From Amanita rubescens (lineage: Eukaryota > Basidiomycota > Agaricomycetes > Agaricales > Amanitaceae): DNA of 64,000 nt. This document shows, in pieces, positions 1 through 10,847 of this stretch (the stretch's first letter is position 1; the number at the start of each line of letters is the position of its first letter). The translations under genes and the position numbers were made by a program. Below the pieces are notes generated by a model. It ran no database searches and was not told the origin of the DNA. It was given only the letters and a program-made list of their open reading frames with translations. The DNA is taken from positions 62,001 to 126,000 of the forward strand of contig WION01000057.1 of the NCBI GenBank assembly GCA_015039365.1. Reading direction: 5' to 3'.

Positions 1-400
1 GATCTGCATAGCTACTCAGAACAATGGCCTTGTTTGGCTTCACAATTCTTCTATGACCAGTGGAATCTGGACCACATGATTTTTCTACATTTTTGAAATT
101 TTCTCACTTGCATTGCAAAAGTGTTTTGCAAATATCTCAAGCTTGGTTTTGTTTGGCTTCACCATTCTTATATGACCTGGATCACATGATTTTTCCGCAT
201 TTTTCAAGATTTTTTGCAGACTTTGCCATTTTTTACACAAAGCGTCTGAAAAAGTATTTTGCAAATATCTCAAGTTTGGCTTTGTTTGGTTTCATCATTT
301 TTATATGACCTGAATCATGTGAATTTTCCGCATTTTTTACATATTTTTTGGGATTTTATTGGACATGTAAAGAATTCCAAATAGTACCAAATAGTGCCAA
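1..400. repeat. AT-rich dispersed module, three tandem copies
   Basis: Three diverged copies of a roughly 100-base module: a run like TTTTGCAAATATCTCAAG, then TTTGGCTTTGTTTGG, then a TGATCACATGATTTTTC-like segment (here often TGGATCACATGATTTTTC). The same module recurs near 15,950-16,370, 26,520-26,600, 31,900-32,180, 33,590-33,870, 41,940-42,130, 42,640-42,830, 45,700-46,110, 47,700-47,800 and 51,690-51,830. The open frames crossing it are chance ORFs. No gene is seen here. Confidence 0.8.
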
Positions 401-439
401 ACATAATGGTCATATGTATATAGGGCCATGCCAATGTTG

Positions 440-770
440 CCATTGCCCCCCCTGCTGCTCGGAATTGTGCACGAGAATTGAGCTTGGACTATTCGGACTT
501 GACTCGTATTCCGAGTTGAGTCCGAGCTGGGCTAGCAGTAGGACTCTATATGGAACACTCGGACTGAGCTCGGATTCCGAGCTCAGTCCGAGCAGAGACA
601 ATCCTACTATATTCCGAGCTCAACTCGGATTCTACTCGGACTGAGCTCGGAGTGAGCTCGGAATACGAGTTCATGTTTTGGTGAGTCGTCTGCCATTTCT
701 TTTGCTACTAGTAATCAGCTCGGATTCCGAGCTGATTACTCGTAATCCTCGTAATCTGAGATTCTTAGGT
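440..770. repeat. Array of short palindromes built on GAGCTCGGA / TCCGAGCTC
   Basis: After a C-tract (CCCCCC near 447) the sequence is a dense array of GAGCTCGGATTCCGAGCTC-like palindromes and AGTCCGAG/CTCGGACT pairs. The layout (C-tract followed by short GGAnTCC-type palindromes) matches the ends of the elements at 15,681, 41,389, 45,420 and 62,664, so this is probably one end of a related element whose other end is outside the window. Confidence 0.6.
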
Positions 771-779
771 GGCTCAGTG

Positions 780-3700
780 CTAAGTGCTCGTTTCCGCCCA
801 CCACGAAGACTCGGGCGGAATCGAGGGTAGCGCGTTCGCTGCAGCCTTGGCGTCGACATAGGCATAAGAATGAGGGGCTGAAGTGGGAGTCTTGTCGTCC
901 TTGTGGATGATTGTGTACTCCGTCTCTTCAGCCTCGCAATTGTGGATTGCACGGAAGGTAATGACACTGAGGACCTGCGTCATTCTCAGCAACCTGCCAA
1001 GACTACAGCCAAGGTCGAAAGCGACGGCTTGGCTAGCGCGTTTGGGTATAGGTAGTGTGAGCACTACCACGGGTTGAGGTGAGTACGCAGCGGCACTCGG
1101 GTTGAATGACTGACTGACGACATCACAGGGATATCGTCGGGATTGAGAGGGCAAGTCACTCGACTGTGTTGAAGATCCAACCAGTTGGCGCAAAGCGCTA
1201 CTCAACTGGGTCGTTGGAAGGGACAGTAGAGTACTGGTGGACGTCGATGAGAAGAACTTGAACGACGTGGGGACCGCGCTTGATGCAGGCGAGTGCGGGT
1301 TGATGCTCACTCCGACTGTTCCACTGACGACATCTAGCACTTTCTGTCGGGATGAATCGAGACAGTCGGGCCCAACATTCAACCGCATAAAAGGTTGGTC
1401 CAGCTGAAGCACGATGCTTTTCAGCTGGAGGATCGGATAAGCCTGCACGGGATAGACAAGCATTGAAGGGTAGGGTGACGAGACAGCCACCCGGGGACTA
1501 GGTGAGCGCAGGTTAACACTCCTTTCCTTGTTATTGATGGCATATGGGTCTCGCAGCCTCGTTTCTTCCTCGTTGGACAGCACCAAGTCTTGAGGGGTGT
1601 CTTCAATGCGTTCCTCAACGTTGACGGACTCTAGGAACCTTTCCGCACGACTTTCCGAGACCTCAACATGGGAGATTCCCAATGTAGACTCAGGATGGTG
1701 CGAGACCGGGTTTGAACAAGTGGTAGAGAGCCCAATGGCTCTCGGGACGTAGAGCTGCTGAGGAGCAGCTTTGGGCTGAACCGGAGAGGATTCGGGTTCT
1801 TTGGGTTCAAACCTTGGTGAGCATGAGTCCACGCTCGCCTCTGTTTCTTTTCTAATAACAGACAGGGCTTGTCGTAGGGATGTGAACTCAGCTTCCGACT
1901 TATCGGGTGGACCCTTAGAAGCATGACGAACATTTCCGTCGTAATCAAGTGAGCGTCTGCGTTTGTGTTCTTGAACGTACACTGCAGCGCTCGCTAAATG
2001 CCTTCCTTCTGAAACTTCAGAAGGATAGTTGTTGGGGTTAGACTGCCTTCGAACAGTCTGGGAGTTCCGTGAGTATACCTTACTCACTGTTGTTCTGTCA
2101 TTGACAACATTTAGGCCATGTTGTCTAGATACCGCCTCAATAGGTGGCCTGTCCTCGTCTAGTGGGTGACGAGGAGCCTCTACTTGGACGGAAGAGGTAG
2201 CGGGAGCAGGGACGGATAGCGTGGACGCTACCGAGGCATTAGGTGAGGACATTTCCTCACTTATGTGCTGTATATTAACGACGGTGGTGTCATAGATCCG
2301 CCGTTTCTCCCCCAATTCGATTGAAAGTAAAGAAGATTGGACCCGTATGTTAGAAGGTCCAAGAATTGACGTAGAGCGTTCGATTACGCTCTCTTTTGAC
2401 GTTTCGAGAGGCGCAGGTGCGTTCCTCTCGACTTCAACAGTTCTTTTGAGCTGTTGCGGCTTTCTCGCAGAGGGAGCGAGTAAATTCTTACCAGCCCGCA
2501 CGTTTAAGGCTGGCTCAGGGACTCTAGAACGGGCTTCGTTCTTTTGGTGAGTGACTTTACTCACTGCCGGTTTCTTGTTCGTAACGTGAACCTCACGTCG
2601 TTTAGAAACGTGGAGAGATGAACAGTTCAGCTTAGCATGGAACTGCGAAGAAGGGGTGGCCGGTTTTGAAGAGGCCGGTGGAGGTTTTGGCACCAAGGAG
2701 GTTTCCTTGGCAGAAGGTACGTGTTTCAAGGAGCTTGCTAGCTTCCTTGTACTAACGATCCTTCCGATTCGAAGGTTCGATTCAGACGCGGTTATCCTGC
2801 TAGGCGGGATCTTCAAATTTCGACGAACAGAGTCGTCGTGTACAGAGGAGCGTCGATTTGCACGCTCCAGAATGGATACTGCGGACTTCGTATGTGGCTT
2901 TCCTTCCGACACTTTAGAAGGGGTTATCGAACGTTTTGACTGCTCTCGTGCAGTCCCAGAGGGAGGTGAGTATACTTTACTCACTCCTGATGCTTTGTTG
3001 ACGACATTTAGGCTATGTCGTTGTAGTACCACCTCAGCAGGTGGTTTCTCCTCATTCGTAAACTCACAAGAGGGCTCGACTTGAACAGGGAGGACGGGTA
3101 CGATGACGGAATCAGGAGTTGGCATCGTAGGGGTTGCCACGTCATCAGGTGAGGAGACTTCCTCACTTTCCCATTGTGTACCAGCACTGACAACATTACA
3201 GTCACGTTGTCTCAATACCACCTTAGCAGGCGGTGATGCCTCGTCTGGAGATCGATAAGGAGGTATGTTACGTGTAGGAAGTGGTGAGGCGACTTCCTCA
3301 TCCTTGTTACCGCATGTACTGACGACGTTTAGATTACATCGTACTGGTACCACCTCAATAGCAGATTGATGAATTGAACAGGGTGGTAACGAGCGAGCGG
3401 CGGGACCGGGAATAGGCAGCGTAAATGCTGCGGAATCATTTGGTGAGGATACTTCCTCATTATTATCTTGATGTATACTAACGGCATAGGAATCCAGCCG
3501 TTCCTCCCCCATTTCGCTCGAAAATGACAAAATAAGGACGGGCACGCTCACAAGTCCAAGATCGTTAGACGAGCGCGCGGAAGTTTGCTCAGCGGGAGTT
3601 TCGGGAAGCAAGCGTGAGTTTCCCTTTGCTTCTACAGCTCGTTTGAACTGTTCTGACTCTCGCGCAGCATGTGGTTCACCAAATCGTGGGTTTCCGGTTT

Positions 3701-4961
3701 GGCTTGAAGTTCTGGGACAAGTTTTGTCCTTCGAGTGAGTAGTTTTACTCACTGCTGACTTTAAGCTGACAACACGAGATTCGTGTCGTTTAGGAAGCCA
3801 TGAGGGTGCGAGAACCAATTCATCTTTGACTAGAACAGGAGGGCTGGCCCGTATAGAGGTGACGGGCAAAGATTTGGACAGCGAGAGGGCTGTCTCGGAT
3901 GAAGGTGCGTAATTGATTGTGCTCTCTTGTTCCTTCGTGCTAACTTTCTTATTTCCAATTTGAGACTTCAATTTGGATTCAGCACGAGGGATAGGAACAC
4001 AACGCGTAGCAACAGCGACAACTTGGGACTTAGACGAGTTTCCGACAACTCTCGCACTTTTGTCGGGAAGCTTCCAGACAAGTACGGAGGGCTTCAACAC
4101 AGGCGGCGGTATACGCTTATCACGCGTATCGGATTTGCGAGATGGTGTATGAGAGACGGATGATTCCGTCTTAGATGATTCCGAGGGAAGTTTCCCTCGG
4201 GGATCTAAACCGCGAGCTATTGCTGGCTCGTTGGGCTTACTCGGTGAATTCCTTTGGAGTTCACAAGATGCAGGAGTGAGGTCCGACTTCAATGAGCTCG
4301 GACGCTCTTGAGTACGAGTCAAAGTTTGAACTCGTCTCTGGGTGTTTCGAGACTCAAGGGTCAAGTCTCTCGTTCTTCTAGCATTGTTAAGTACTCGCAA
4401 GGAATCTTCCCTGCGAGTTGCTAGTTGTATTTCACTCATGGGCTTACAGAGTTCCGGCCAATCAGACTTAGGCCGAGTCCGGGTTGGAGTCTGGCCGAAG
4501 CGACGCGTTTCGACAACGGGTGTCACCGTGCTTTCCCCAGGCGACTTAGAGGTTCTCAGAACCTCCCGTTTCACTCGAGGAGCATGGGTGGCCTTGAACT
4601 GTGTGACATCGCGTGAAACCGACTGAGTGCTTAAGTTGAGGGACGAGCCGAACATATGCTCGTCTGGGTGAGCTGTTAACTCAGAGATAGAGTCGACGTT
4701 CGTTGCATGTCGTAGTAATGAGCGCGAGGTAGTGGGAGGCTTGGTCTTCACTTTCGTCGAAGGTTTTTCGACGTGTTGAGTTGAGTTGATGCCCGGGATG
4801 GACTTCCCGGGTGTCCGTGTGTGTTCGTATGCTGAGCCTATCAATTGGCTCAGCCTGAATCCGACGGACGGTCTCCAGAGCGGATTTGGGTATGGCAGGT
4901 GTCTGGAGCCACGAAGTGCTCCAGGCGAGTTGAGCTTCGTGTCACAGAGCTCTTTGGGCAT
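780..4961 (-). CDS. Stem-loop-rich low-complexity protein, 1393 aa (gene 1)
   Basis: An intact 1393-codon frame rich in Ser, Pro, Thr, Arg and Lys. Function unknown. The protein is built of diverged internal repeats that share short motifs (EERR-x5-VV, RR-x4-VVN, SKVxS, SSP). The last ~110 residues form the best-conserved block, with LSVITFRA, ETEYTIIH and SWWAET, and this block also closes the plus-strand gene at 10,848-15,307. No known domain, signal peptide or membrane segment is visible. The ATG at 4961 was chosen because paralogues begin similarly (M-x-x-E-S/L). A shared leader motif TTTACACTTTTTTGCAC lies about 150 bases upstream (5108-5124). The DNA is filled with 6-8 bp stem-loops, for example 2103-2110 with 2118-2125. 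Coding status rests on frame conservation between copies. It probably belongs to an LTR element, in a gag-like position. Confidence 0.6.
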   Translation of the reverse strand: MPKELCDTKLNSPGALRGSRHLPYPNPLWRPSVGFRLSQLIGSAYEHTRTPGKSIPGINSTQHVEKPSTKVKTKPPTTSRSLLRHATNVDSISELTAHPDEHMFGSSLNLSTQSVSRDVTQFKATHAPRVKREVLRTSKSPGESTVTPVVETRRFGQTPTRTRPKSDWPELCKPMSEIQLATRREDSLRVLNNARRTRDLTLESRNTQRRVQTLTRTQERPSSLKSDLTPASCELQRNSPSKPNEPAIARGLDPRGKLPSESSKTESSVSHTPSRKSDTRDKRIPPPVLKPSVLVWKLPDKSARVVGNSSKSQVVAVATRCVPIPRAESKLKSQIGNKKVSTKEQESTINYAPSSETALSLSKSLPVTSIRASPPVLVKDELVLAPSWLPKRHESRVVSLKSAVSKTTHSKDKTCPRTSSQTGNPRFGEPHAARESEQFKRAVEAKGNSRLLPETPAEQTSARSSNDLGLVSVPVLILSFSSEMGEERLDSYAVSIHQDNNEEVSSPNDSAAFTLPIPGPAARSLPPCSIHQSAIEVVPVRCNLNVVSTCGNKDEEVASPLPTRNIPPYRSPDEASPPAKVVLRQRDCNVVSAGTQWESEEVSSPDDVATPTMPTPDSVIVPVLPVQVEPSCEFTNEEKPPAEVVLQRHSLNVVNKASGVSKVYSPPSGTAREQSKRSITPSKVSEGKPHTKSAVSILERANRRSSVHDDSVRRNLKIPPSRITASESNLRIGRIVSTRKLASSLKHVPSAKETSLVPKPPPASSKPATPSSQFHAKLNCSSLHVSKRREVHVTNKKPAVSKVTHQKNEARSRVPEPALNVRAGKNLLAPSARKPQQLKRTVEVERNAPAPLETSKESVIERSTSILGPSNIRVQSSLLSIELGEKRRIYDTTVVNIQHISEEMSSPNASVASTLSVPAPATSSVQVEAPRHPLDEDRPPIEAVSRQHGLNVVNDRTTVSKVYSRNSQTVRRQSNPNNYPSEVSEGRHLASAAVYVQEHKRRRSLDYDGNVRHASKGPPDKSEAEFTSLRQALSVIRKETEASVDSCSPRFEPKEPESSPVQPKAAPQQLYVPRAIGLSTTCSNPVSHHPESTLGISHVEVSESRAERFLESVNVEERIEDTPQDLVLSNEEETRLRDPYAINNKERSVNLRSPSPRVAVSSPYPSMLVYPVQAYPILQLKSIVLQLDQPFMRLNVGPDCLDSSRQKVLDVVSGTVGVSINPHSPASSAVPTSFKFFSSTSTSTLLSLPTTQLSSALRQLVGSSTQSSDLPSQSRRYPCDVVSQSFNPSAAAYSPQPVVVLTLPIPKRASQAVAFDLGCSLGRLLRMTQVLSVITFRAIHNCEAEETEYTIIHKDDKTPTSAPHSYAYVDAKAAANALPSIPPESSWWAETST

Positions 4962-5107
4962 TGGCTAAGCCCGGGATTCGTGTTTGGGTGTTGGTAGACT
5001 CTTCTGGGACTTGTAGATTGACCAGTGTACTCGTCTTCGAGAATACCAATGATTTTCAACTCCAAAATGAAAGTTGACAATGGCACGGCTGCACAACAAC
5101 AGTGGTT

Positions 5108-5375
5108 GTGCAAAAAAGTGTAAAGTGGATAGGTTGATAGAGGTTGATAGCTTGTATCTACTCGAACGCACAGTGCACAGGACCAAATGTATTGGGTGAG
5201 CCGTGCTAGTGTGTGCGTATGACGAAGTAATAGTGGGCTGATTATGTAAGGTGTCAATGCGTGAATATAAAGTCACGCGTGACTTGATCTATATACAATA
5301 TATCTATGGGAGTTGTTCCACAACTCCCCGGTCTTCAGGCTTGGAGATCCTCTAGATCTCCATATCTATGAATAT
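5108..5375 (-). mobile_element. LTR-like sequence and shared leader between genes 1 and 2
   Basis: Read on the minus strand this stretch has the same order as the LTR at 10,232-10,545: a GGAGATC..GATCTCC hairpin, then a GGGAG-type hairpin (5308-5315 pairs with 5321-5328), then a leader ending in TTTACACTTTTTTGCAC (5108-5124). Its 5' TGTAAC end is missing. Gene 2 (8554-5366) runs into it, and gene 1 starts downstream of it, so it could serve as a 3' LTR for one and a promoter-bearing 5' LTR for the other. Its identity as an LTR is inferred from layout, not from alignment. Confidence 0.5.
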
Positions 5376-8300
5376 CCATATGGGTTCCAGGATGCTCTTG
5401 TAGCCTCCTTACATATTTCTAGACGTCGTGGCTGGAATTCAACCACCAATGACTCATCGGGTGGCACTTTGGGACTACGACGAGGAAACTCGTCAAATGT
5501 GGAAGAGCGACGTTTAAGACGCTCTTGGACATACGCAGCAGCTCTTGCGAGCTGTCCTTCCCCTTCAATAGAAAAGGGATTGTCACATGATTTAGACCGC
5601 TTTCGAGCGGTCTCGAGACTCGGTGAGTGCAAGTTATGCACTTCAGAAGTCTTGTTGACGACGTTTAAGTTATGTCGTCTGGATATCACCTTAGCAGGTG
5701 GTATCGGGTCACCCAAAGGTTGACTAGAGCCTATGGTGCTCGTAGGAAGTATGGATGAGGGAACAGAAGTAGAAGTTGGCAGCGAGGGAGCTGCCCAAGC
5801 TTTGGGTGAACGTGTTTCCTCGTTTGTTCGCTTTGTCTTACTGACGATGGCGTCAGAAACTCGTCGTCTCTCCTCCACCTCGGATAGAGAAGATATTAGG
5901 GCCCGCTCATCAGCAGGCCCTACTGCGACCTTAGAACACTCATCAGAGTGTCCTCGAATGCCTACTGGAGGTGGTCCACCAAGCTGTGGCGAGGAAGGCT
6001 CATGTGAGACTCTCGGATGAGTCTCTGGAATCTTATGGTGAGCCGTCTTGTTCACTGCTCGACGCATGCTGACTTTAACGTTTGACGTGTATCGTGTCGA
6101 AATCGCCTGGGAAGATGGCATGATCCCATCTTTGGAAAGACAAGCTGAGGAGGCCCAAGCCGGTGGGGTAGGTACTGGATTACATGGAAAGAGGGGTGCA
6201 TTGTCAGCTGGTGAGTGTTTAACGGCACTTGTTCCTTTGACGGAACTATCCTCTTTCGTAACAAGTAACTTGTCGGGAGCATGAGCGTTCCTACGTGTCG
6301 GAGAAGCTGGAGCCCGTAAGGAGGAGACGGATGTGGATTTACGCAGCGTGAGGGCTGCGTTTGGCAAGTGTGAGTGAGTGTCTTCCTCTCCTCCATTCTG
6401 GATACTAACGGTGGCGTCAGGATCCCACCGTCTCTCCTCCACTTCGGTTGAGAGAGGAGCTAGGGCTTGCCCAACAGCGAGCCCTACAATCACATTAGAA
6501 TGCTCATTGGAGCATTCTATTTTGTCTGCAGATGGCTCCTCACTAAACTGCAGGGTAGTGGTCAGGTTCACTGCAGGCTTTGAGCTTACAATGCTAGCCA
6601 TGCGTTGTCCCGAGACCGCCAAATGCGGTGAAGTTGTTTCGCCAAACAGTGGCCGAGATGTTACACCGGGAACTCGAGGAGAATTCCCCGTTTTACGGCA
6701 AGCCGTTTTGCTTGTTACTCGCTGCTTATTGGTGATATTTGACATACACAGCATTGAACTCGCCCGTGAAGGCAGAGAAGCCTCGTCTTTGGAAGAAGAA
6801 GCACTGGTCGGGACCCGTGTAGGGGAGACAGGCAAGGATTTAAGCAGCATGGGGCCTGCTTTATGAACAGGTGAGTGTCTAAATGCACTCGTTCATTTTT
6901 TCAAGCTAACTTCAACTTTCCTATCAGGCGGTTTCCTGGGCACGTGAGCGCTCCTGCGTTTAGAAGAGGGAACCGAGACGACTTGGGTGGAGGGTGTAAT
7001 ACCCATTAGAGAACTTCCCATTGGGGGTTCTCTACTTAGAACGACTGTATTCACTCGTTCTAACAGCTTCACGTGCACGCCAGGGCGAGGCTGGGGCCGT
7101 GAGATGGGTACAAGGTTATCATGTAGCGAGAGAGTCGCGCTATTGTCCGGTGAGCATGTCTCTTGTTTCTTTTCCATTATTTCGCTAACGACGGCATAGG
7201 GGACTGGCCGTCTCTCCTCCACCTCGGAAGAAGAAGGCATTGGCGCTTGCTCGGTCCGCTCTGTATCAATAATGGAGCGCTCGATGAGGCGTTCTAGACC
7301 ACCTGCCACAGACGGTTGTTTATCAAACCACGGGGCAGCAGCTGTAACTGTAAGTGAGACTCTAGCACGAGTCTCAGTGTTTTGGTGAGCTGTCTCGCTC
7401 ACTATCCGACCCGCGTTGACTATGTTTGAGGGACTCGTCTTCAAAGTAACCTGAGAAGATGGTTCACTTCCGTCTTTGGAAGATCGAGTCAGAGGAGGCC
7501 GTATAGAGAGGATGGCCATGGAGTTACGCGGCGTGAGGGCTGCGTTTGGAAAAGGTGAGTGCCTGCTAGCACTCGTCCGTTTCTGTATGCTGACTTCGAC
7601 CTTTCTAGTAGGACATTTCCCAGGTGTACAAGCATCTACGCGTTTTGAAGGAGCCGAGATAACTCGACTGGAAGGCATATCGCCTGTTAGAGAACTTCCC
7701 TTCGGGGGTTCTCTAGTTAGAACGGCTGTATCAGACTGTTCTAGGGGCTTAGCGTGCACGCTGATATCGCACGCAGGCTTCAAGAAGGTTGATACCGTCT
7801 CAAGGGTTGACTCAGGTTTATCAAACCTTGTGGTCATAAGTTTAGGAGCCTGAAGAGGCTTGCGAATGGTACTCTGATGCGCGGAAGGACTGTCCAGCTC
7901 GTTAGAGCTCGGACTTGCTTTAGGGCGAGCCACTCGAACTCGTCCAGGTGAGTTCCGAGTCTCGGGGGCTGAGACACTCTGACTGTCTACGGACGTCACA
8001 TGTGGACCGATTTCCTTATGAGGAGTGAACTGTCGTGGACTTGGACTGGAACAGTCTGACGTGCGTGAAGGACTCAGTGTCGTGCTCACGACAGATAGCG
8101 TCGAGGGCCTGTGCGCGCGTTCTGCCTCACGTTTGGCTTTCTCAAGCAGCAGCTTGCAGTGGAAGTCCTTGTACTCCCGCTTGTAACGTGCGTAGAGCTC
8201 TCGTTTCAGAGAGCTCATTTCTCCCTCGTAATACGCTACGAGTTGAGTGTGTTGTGCCTGCATCGAGTGGCACTGTTCCTCAGCGTTGGGCTCGAGTTGA

Positions 8301-8554
8301 GCCATCTCCATGATTCTCGGGTGAGACGTGTGAAAGATAGAGAGCTCCCGTTTCAGGGTCTCTCGTTCACGTAGGTAGTCAGTTAGAGCCTTTGGGTAGA
8401 AGTGCTCTAGGTAAGTTGAGAAGCTCAAGGGAGTTTCTCGGGAGCCTGGGTCCCTTCGGGAACCACACTCGGGAGGGTCTTTGTTGTTGTAGGAGTTCCG
8501 GGAAACTCCGAGCGGAAAACCGTGTCTCGAATTCCGAGACTCGTCCAGGAGCAT
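5366..8554 (-). pseudogene. Stem-loop-rich low-complexity protein with one in-frame TGA (gene 2)
   Basis: Two open segments (8554-6893 and 6850-5366) lie in one frame, separated only by a TGA at 6893-6895. Translation through it stays homologous to an internal repeat of the same protein in which the site is Arg (QKRTSASRHSP beside KK-stop-TSAFRHSP), so a C-to-T change at a CpG is likely. The N-terminal ~170 residues are charged and helical in character (YLRERETLKREL, MSSLKRELYARYKREY), unlike gene 1, and may be a coiled coil. The rest is the shared Ser/Pro-rich repeat protein. The conserved C-terminal block of gene 1 is absent: the frame ends in the LTR-like sequence. The leader motif TTACACTTTTTTACAC is at 8676-8691, about 120 bases before the ATG. 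Stem-loops continue throughout. Function unknown. Confidence 0.6.
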
Positions 8555-8767
8555 TGTTAATGCTCAGAAATAGGTTGTATAGCTTGTATTCATGTAGGAA
8601 TGAAGTAACTATGTGTATAGATAGCTTCTGTATACTCTCTTTCGAGAATATGTATGATACACACCAATTCTGGTAGTGTAAAAAAGTGTAACAAGTATAA
8701 CTCGTTATAATAGATACTCAGAGGTATCTAGGTGTGGGATAGCCTGGTAGGGCTCTTCTAGGGGTTC

Positions 8768-8985
8768 TGGTACACAGTCTATAGCCGTGCTAAGGTCTCT
8801 TCACTCGATGTACACTGAATCCAGTTATATTGGTTCGTGTATCGAGTAAAGAATAAGTGTGTTTGTACATGTTGATGACGTGCTCTATAGTCGCACATCA
8901 CATAAGTCACGAATACTCTATATACGGTAACTATGGTATCTACAAGATGGAGAGGATCGAGCACAGTAACAGGCTACCTGTTACA
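8768..8985 (-). mobile_element. LTR-like sequence, same family as the solo LTR at 22,166
   Basis: On the minus strand it starts TGTAACAGGTAGCCTGTTAC and is colinear over about 200 bases with the solo LTR 22,166-22,379 (shared segments include GTACAAACA, CGATACACGAAC and GATTCAGTGTAC). The outer end is placed by comparison with that LTR. It points towards gene 2, so it could be that gene's promoter-bearing LTR. The stop codon of the ORF at 10,162-8,981 is formed by its first bases. Confidence 0.6.
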
Positions 8986-10162
8986 GCAGGGTTGGCAACG
9001 GTGGGGGTCTGTTGGGTCTGGTCTGTGTTCCCTTCCATAGTCGATAGAGGTTATGTTGGGGGATGAGCGAGCGTCCGAGGTTCTTAAATCTTTCAGCGGT
9101 CTGAGTGACAGGCGTGGAAGGTAAGAGGTCCTGATGGAGATCTAATTCCATCATGATACGGGCAACTTCTTCATAAGCGTTGTGAGAGAGTTGCTGCGGC
9201 TTAGCTCCTTTGGTGAACAGGTCTTCTGTCCATGCAGTAGTCCTTCTAGAAGATTCGGCGATGTCCTTGATTCGATCTGCTAGATCTGTTAAGGCGATTG
9301 CGCTGAATTCGGTTCGGTTTGTAAGTTCTAAGACATGCTGTGCATCGGGTACAATCTTATTGGGGTAGAAGTCATGATGAATAGCGACGAGGTCGTTGGG
9401 ATCGTCGTTGAGGATGAAAGGAGGGTGTATGTCGTTCCTAACATCTAAGATGGCTTGTTCGTAGAAGCATTCTACGTCAGCGGTGAGGATTCGTTGTAAA
9501 AGATCGATTCCGAATTGGTGGATGGTGCATCCATGGGAGAGTTTGGTGTACCATTCCATTCTGTCTAGATTGGTCCATATTTCTATAAGATCTGCGCAAT
9601 GATAGTTGTATCGTTCTCGGGCATTGACGATGATTGCCTTGGCGAGTCTTGCATCAGATAGTATGCGCCAGAGTCTGGTAAGTCATTCCAGTTCTTGAGC
9701 ATTGATTGGCAAGCTGGAAAGTCGTCTAATATCGTCAATAGTCTTTCGCATGAGAGCCGAGCTGTTATAGTCGACGAATGTCGTAAAGATTGTCGTAGAT
9801 TCAGAGGGAGTGATGTCCGCCATGACTTGACGATCGTTAGGGCCATTTTCATCGTTATCATCGCTTCTGTTATGAAGATTACGAGCTGGTTCTTCGTCGT
9901 CCACGAAAGAATTGGGGTTGTGATATACTTTTCGCATGTTCGCAAGTATTTTATGAGTTCTCCTTGTATCTTCATCAAGTCTTCCATTATCTGGACCTTC
10001 TGTGGTGTTGTGAGGATTTGTAGTAGTGCTTGTTCCGGGTGGACCATCAGATCGATTCTCTTTGTCAGAATCTGAAGCGCTGTCATAAGGAATGAGGCGT
10101 GGTCTGGATGTCCTTGGTTCGGTGTGACGAGTGTTTAACACCTCACGAAGATCTTCAGACAC
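8981..10162 (-). pseudogene. Unrecognised ORF between outward-facing LTRs, one in-frame TGA
   Basis: A 393-codon frame interrupted only by a TGA at 9683-9685 (QELE-stop-LTRLWRIL). The first ~150 residues are acidic and polar (DSASDSDKEN, DNDENGPNDRQ). The second part (from MEWYTKLSHGC) looks globular and helical, with several Trp, Tyr and Phe. I do not recognise the family. It lies between an LTR-like sequence pointing left (8985-8768) and an LTR pointing right (10,232-10,545), so it could be an accessory or gag-type ORF of the same retroelement lineage, comparable in place to the accessory ORF at 30,432-28,507. No obvious similarity to that protein was seen. It carries fewer hairpins than the flanking genes. 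Confidence 0.5.
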
Positions 10163-10216
10163 AATTTTCGAAGATATACGACATTTATATCATCATTTCT
10201 TAAGATTGCAATGCAA

Positions 10217-10231
10217 TCTTGTGGGGGAGGA
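10217..10231 (+). other. Polypurine tract
   Basis: GTGGGGGAGGA immediately precedes the LTR start TGTAAC. The same arrangement (GTGGGGGAGGG then TGTAACGGG) occurs on the minus strand at 28,452-28,439. It suggests that this LTR once ended a plus-oriented element, although the adjacent ORF is antisense to it. Confidence 0.6.
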
Positions 10232-10545
10232 TGTAACGGGGCTACTATGTAGCTCTCGTACATATTCATCAAGATACTCATCAAGATGGGAGATCCCTTG
10301 AGGATCTCCAAATACGAGGATGGGAGCTACGTTTAGCTCCCTCATTTATTCCCTGTAGATAGTTTTCCTCTATTCTCGTAGATAGTTATGTTACGGTACA
10401 TATATGGTATTGACAACATCTTACACCTTACTTTACCCCACTCGCGTACACCGCACGGTATCACATATACACGTTGATTCAGTGCAAGACGCAAGGGGTG
10501 ATTAAGTTGGAACCTTATTAGGTTCCTTTCAGTAAGAACGTTACA
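10232..10545 (+). mobile_element. LTR, TGTAACGGG...GTTACA (314 bp)
   Basis: It starts TGTAACGGGG after a polypurine tract and ends ACGTTACA. It contains three perfect hairpins: GGAGATC..GATCTCC-type (about 10,282-10,301), GGGAGCTA (10,322-10,329) with TAGCTCCC (10,334-10,341), and GGAACCT..AGGTTCC near the end. It shares order and several segments with the LTR at 28,164-28,438 and the fragment at 53,363-53,616. The leader motif TTACACTTTTTTGCAC (10,541-10,556) starts at its 3' edge, followed 290 bases later by the ATG of gene 3. It is the likely promoter of gene 3. Confidence 0.65.
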
Positions 10546-10847
10546 CTTTTTTGCACTTTCACAAGTGTACTGTGCCAATCTTCCCATTTGGAAGATTTCA
10601 ACCATCCTCATAATTCTACGAAGAAACTACACCTTCTACAACACCAAGAAAGCGTCCTACAAGCATCCAAATACCCACTGGAGGTTCTCTAGAACCTCCA
10701 TCTCGCGTTCCGGACCCCAGAAACCCGAAACGACGCTTGTGACACAGTCCAAGCTACTTCAATTTTACGAAGACAACAAAATCCACATAATCCATCTACC
10801 AATCCCCTCGAGCCTACACCAACACCTACACGCGTTTACGGGCTTGA

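Noticed and set aside
2656..3084. Plus-strand frames inside genes 1 and 2 (for example 142 codons at 2656-3084)
   Set aside because: They are antisense shadows. Hairpin-rich sequence lowers stop frequency on both strands, and no motif or cross-copy conservation supports them.
8981..9000. Polypurine tract for the left LTR (8985)
   Set aside because: The bases upstream on minus are pyrimidine-rich, so there is no evidence that this is a 3' LTR of the central ORF's element.
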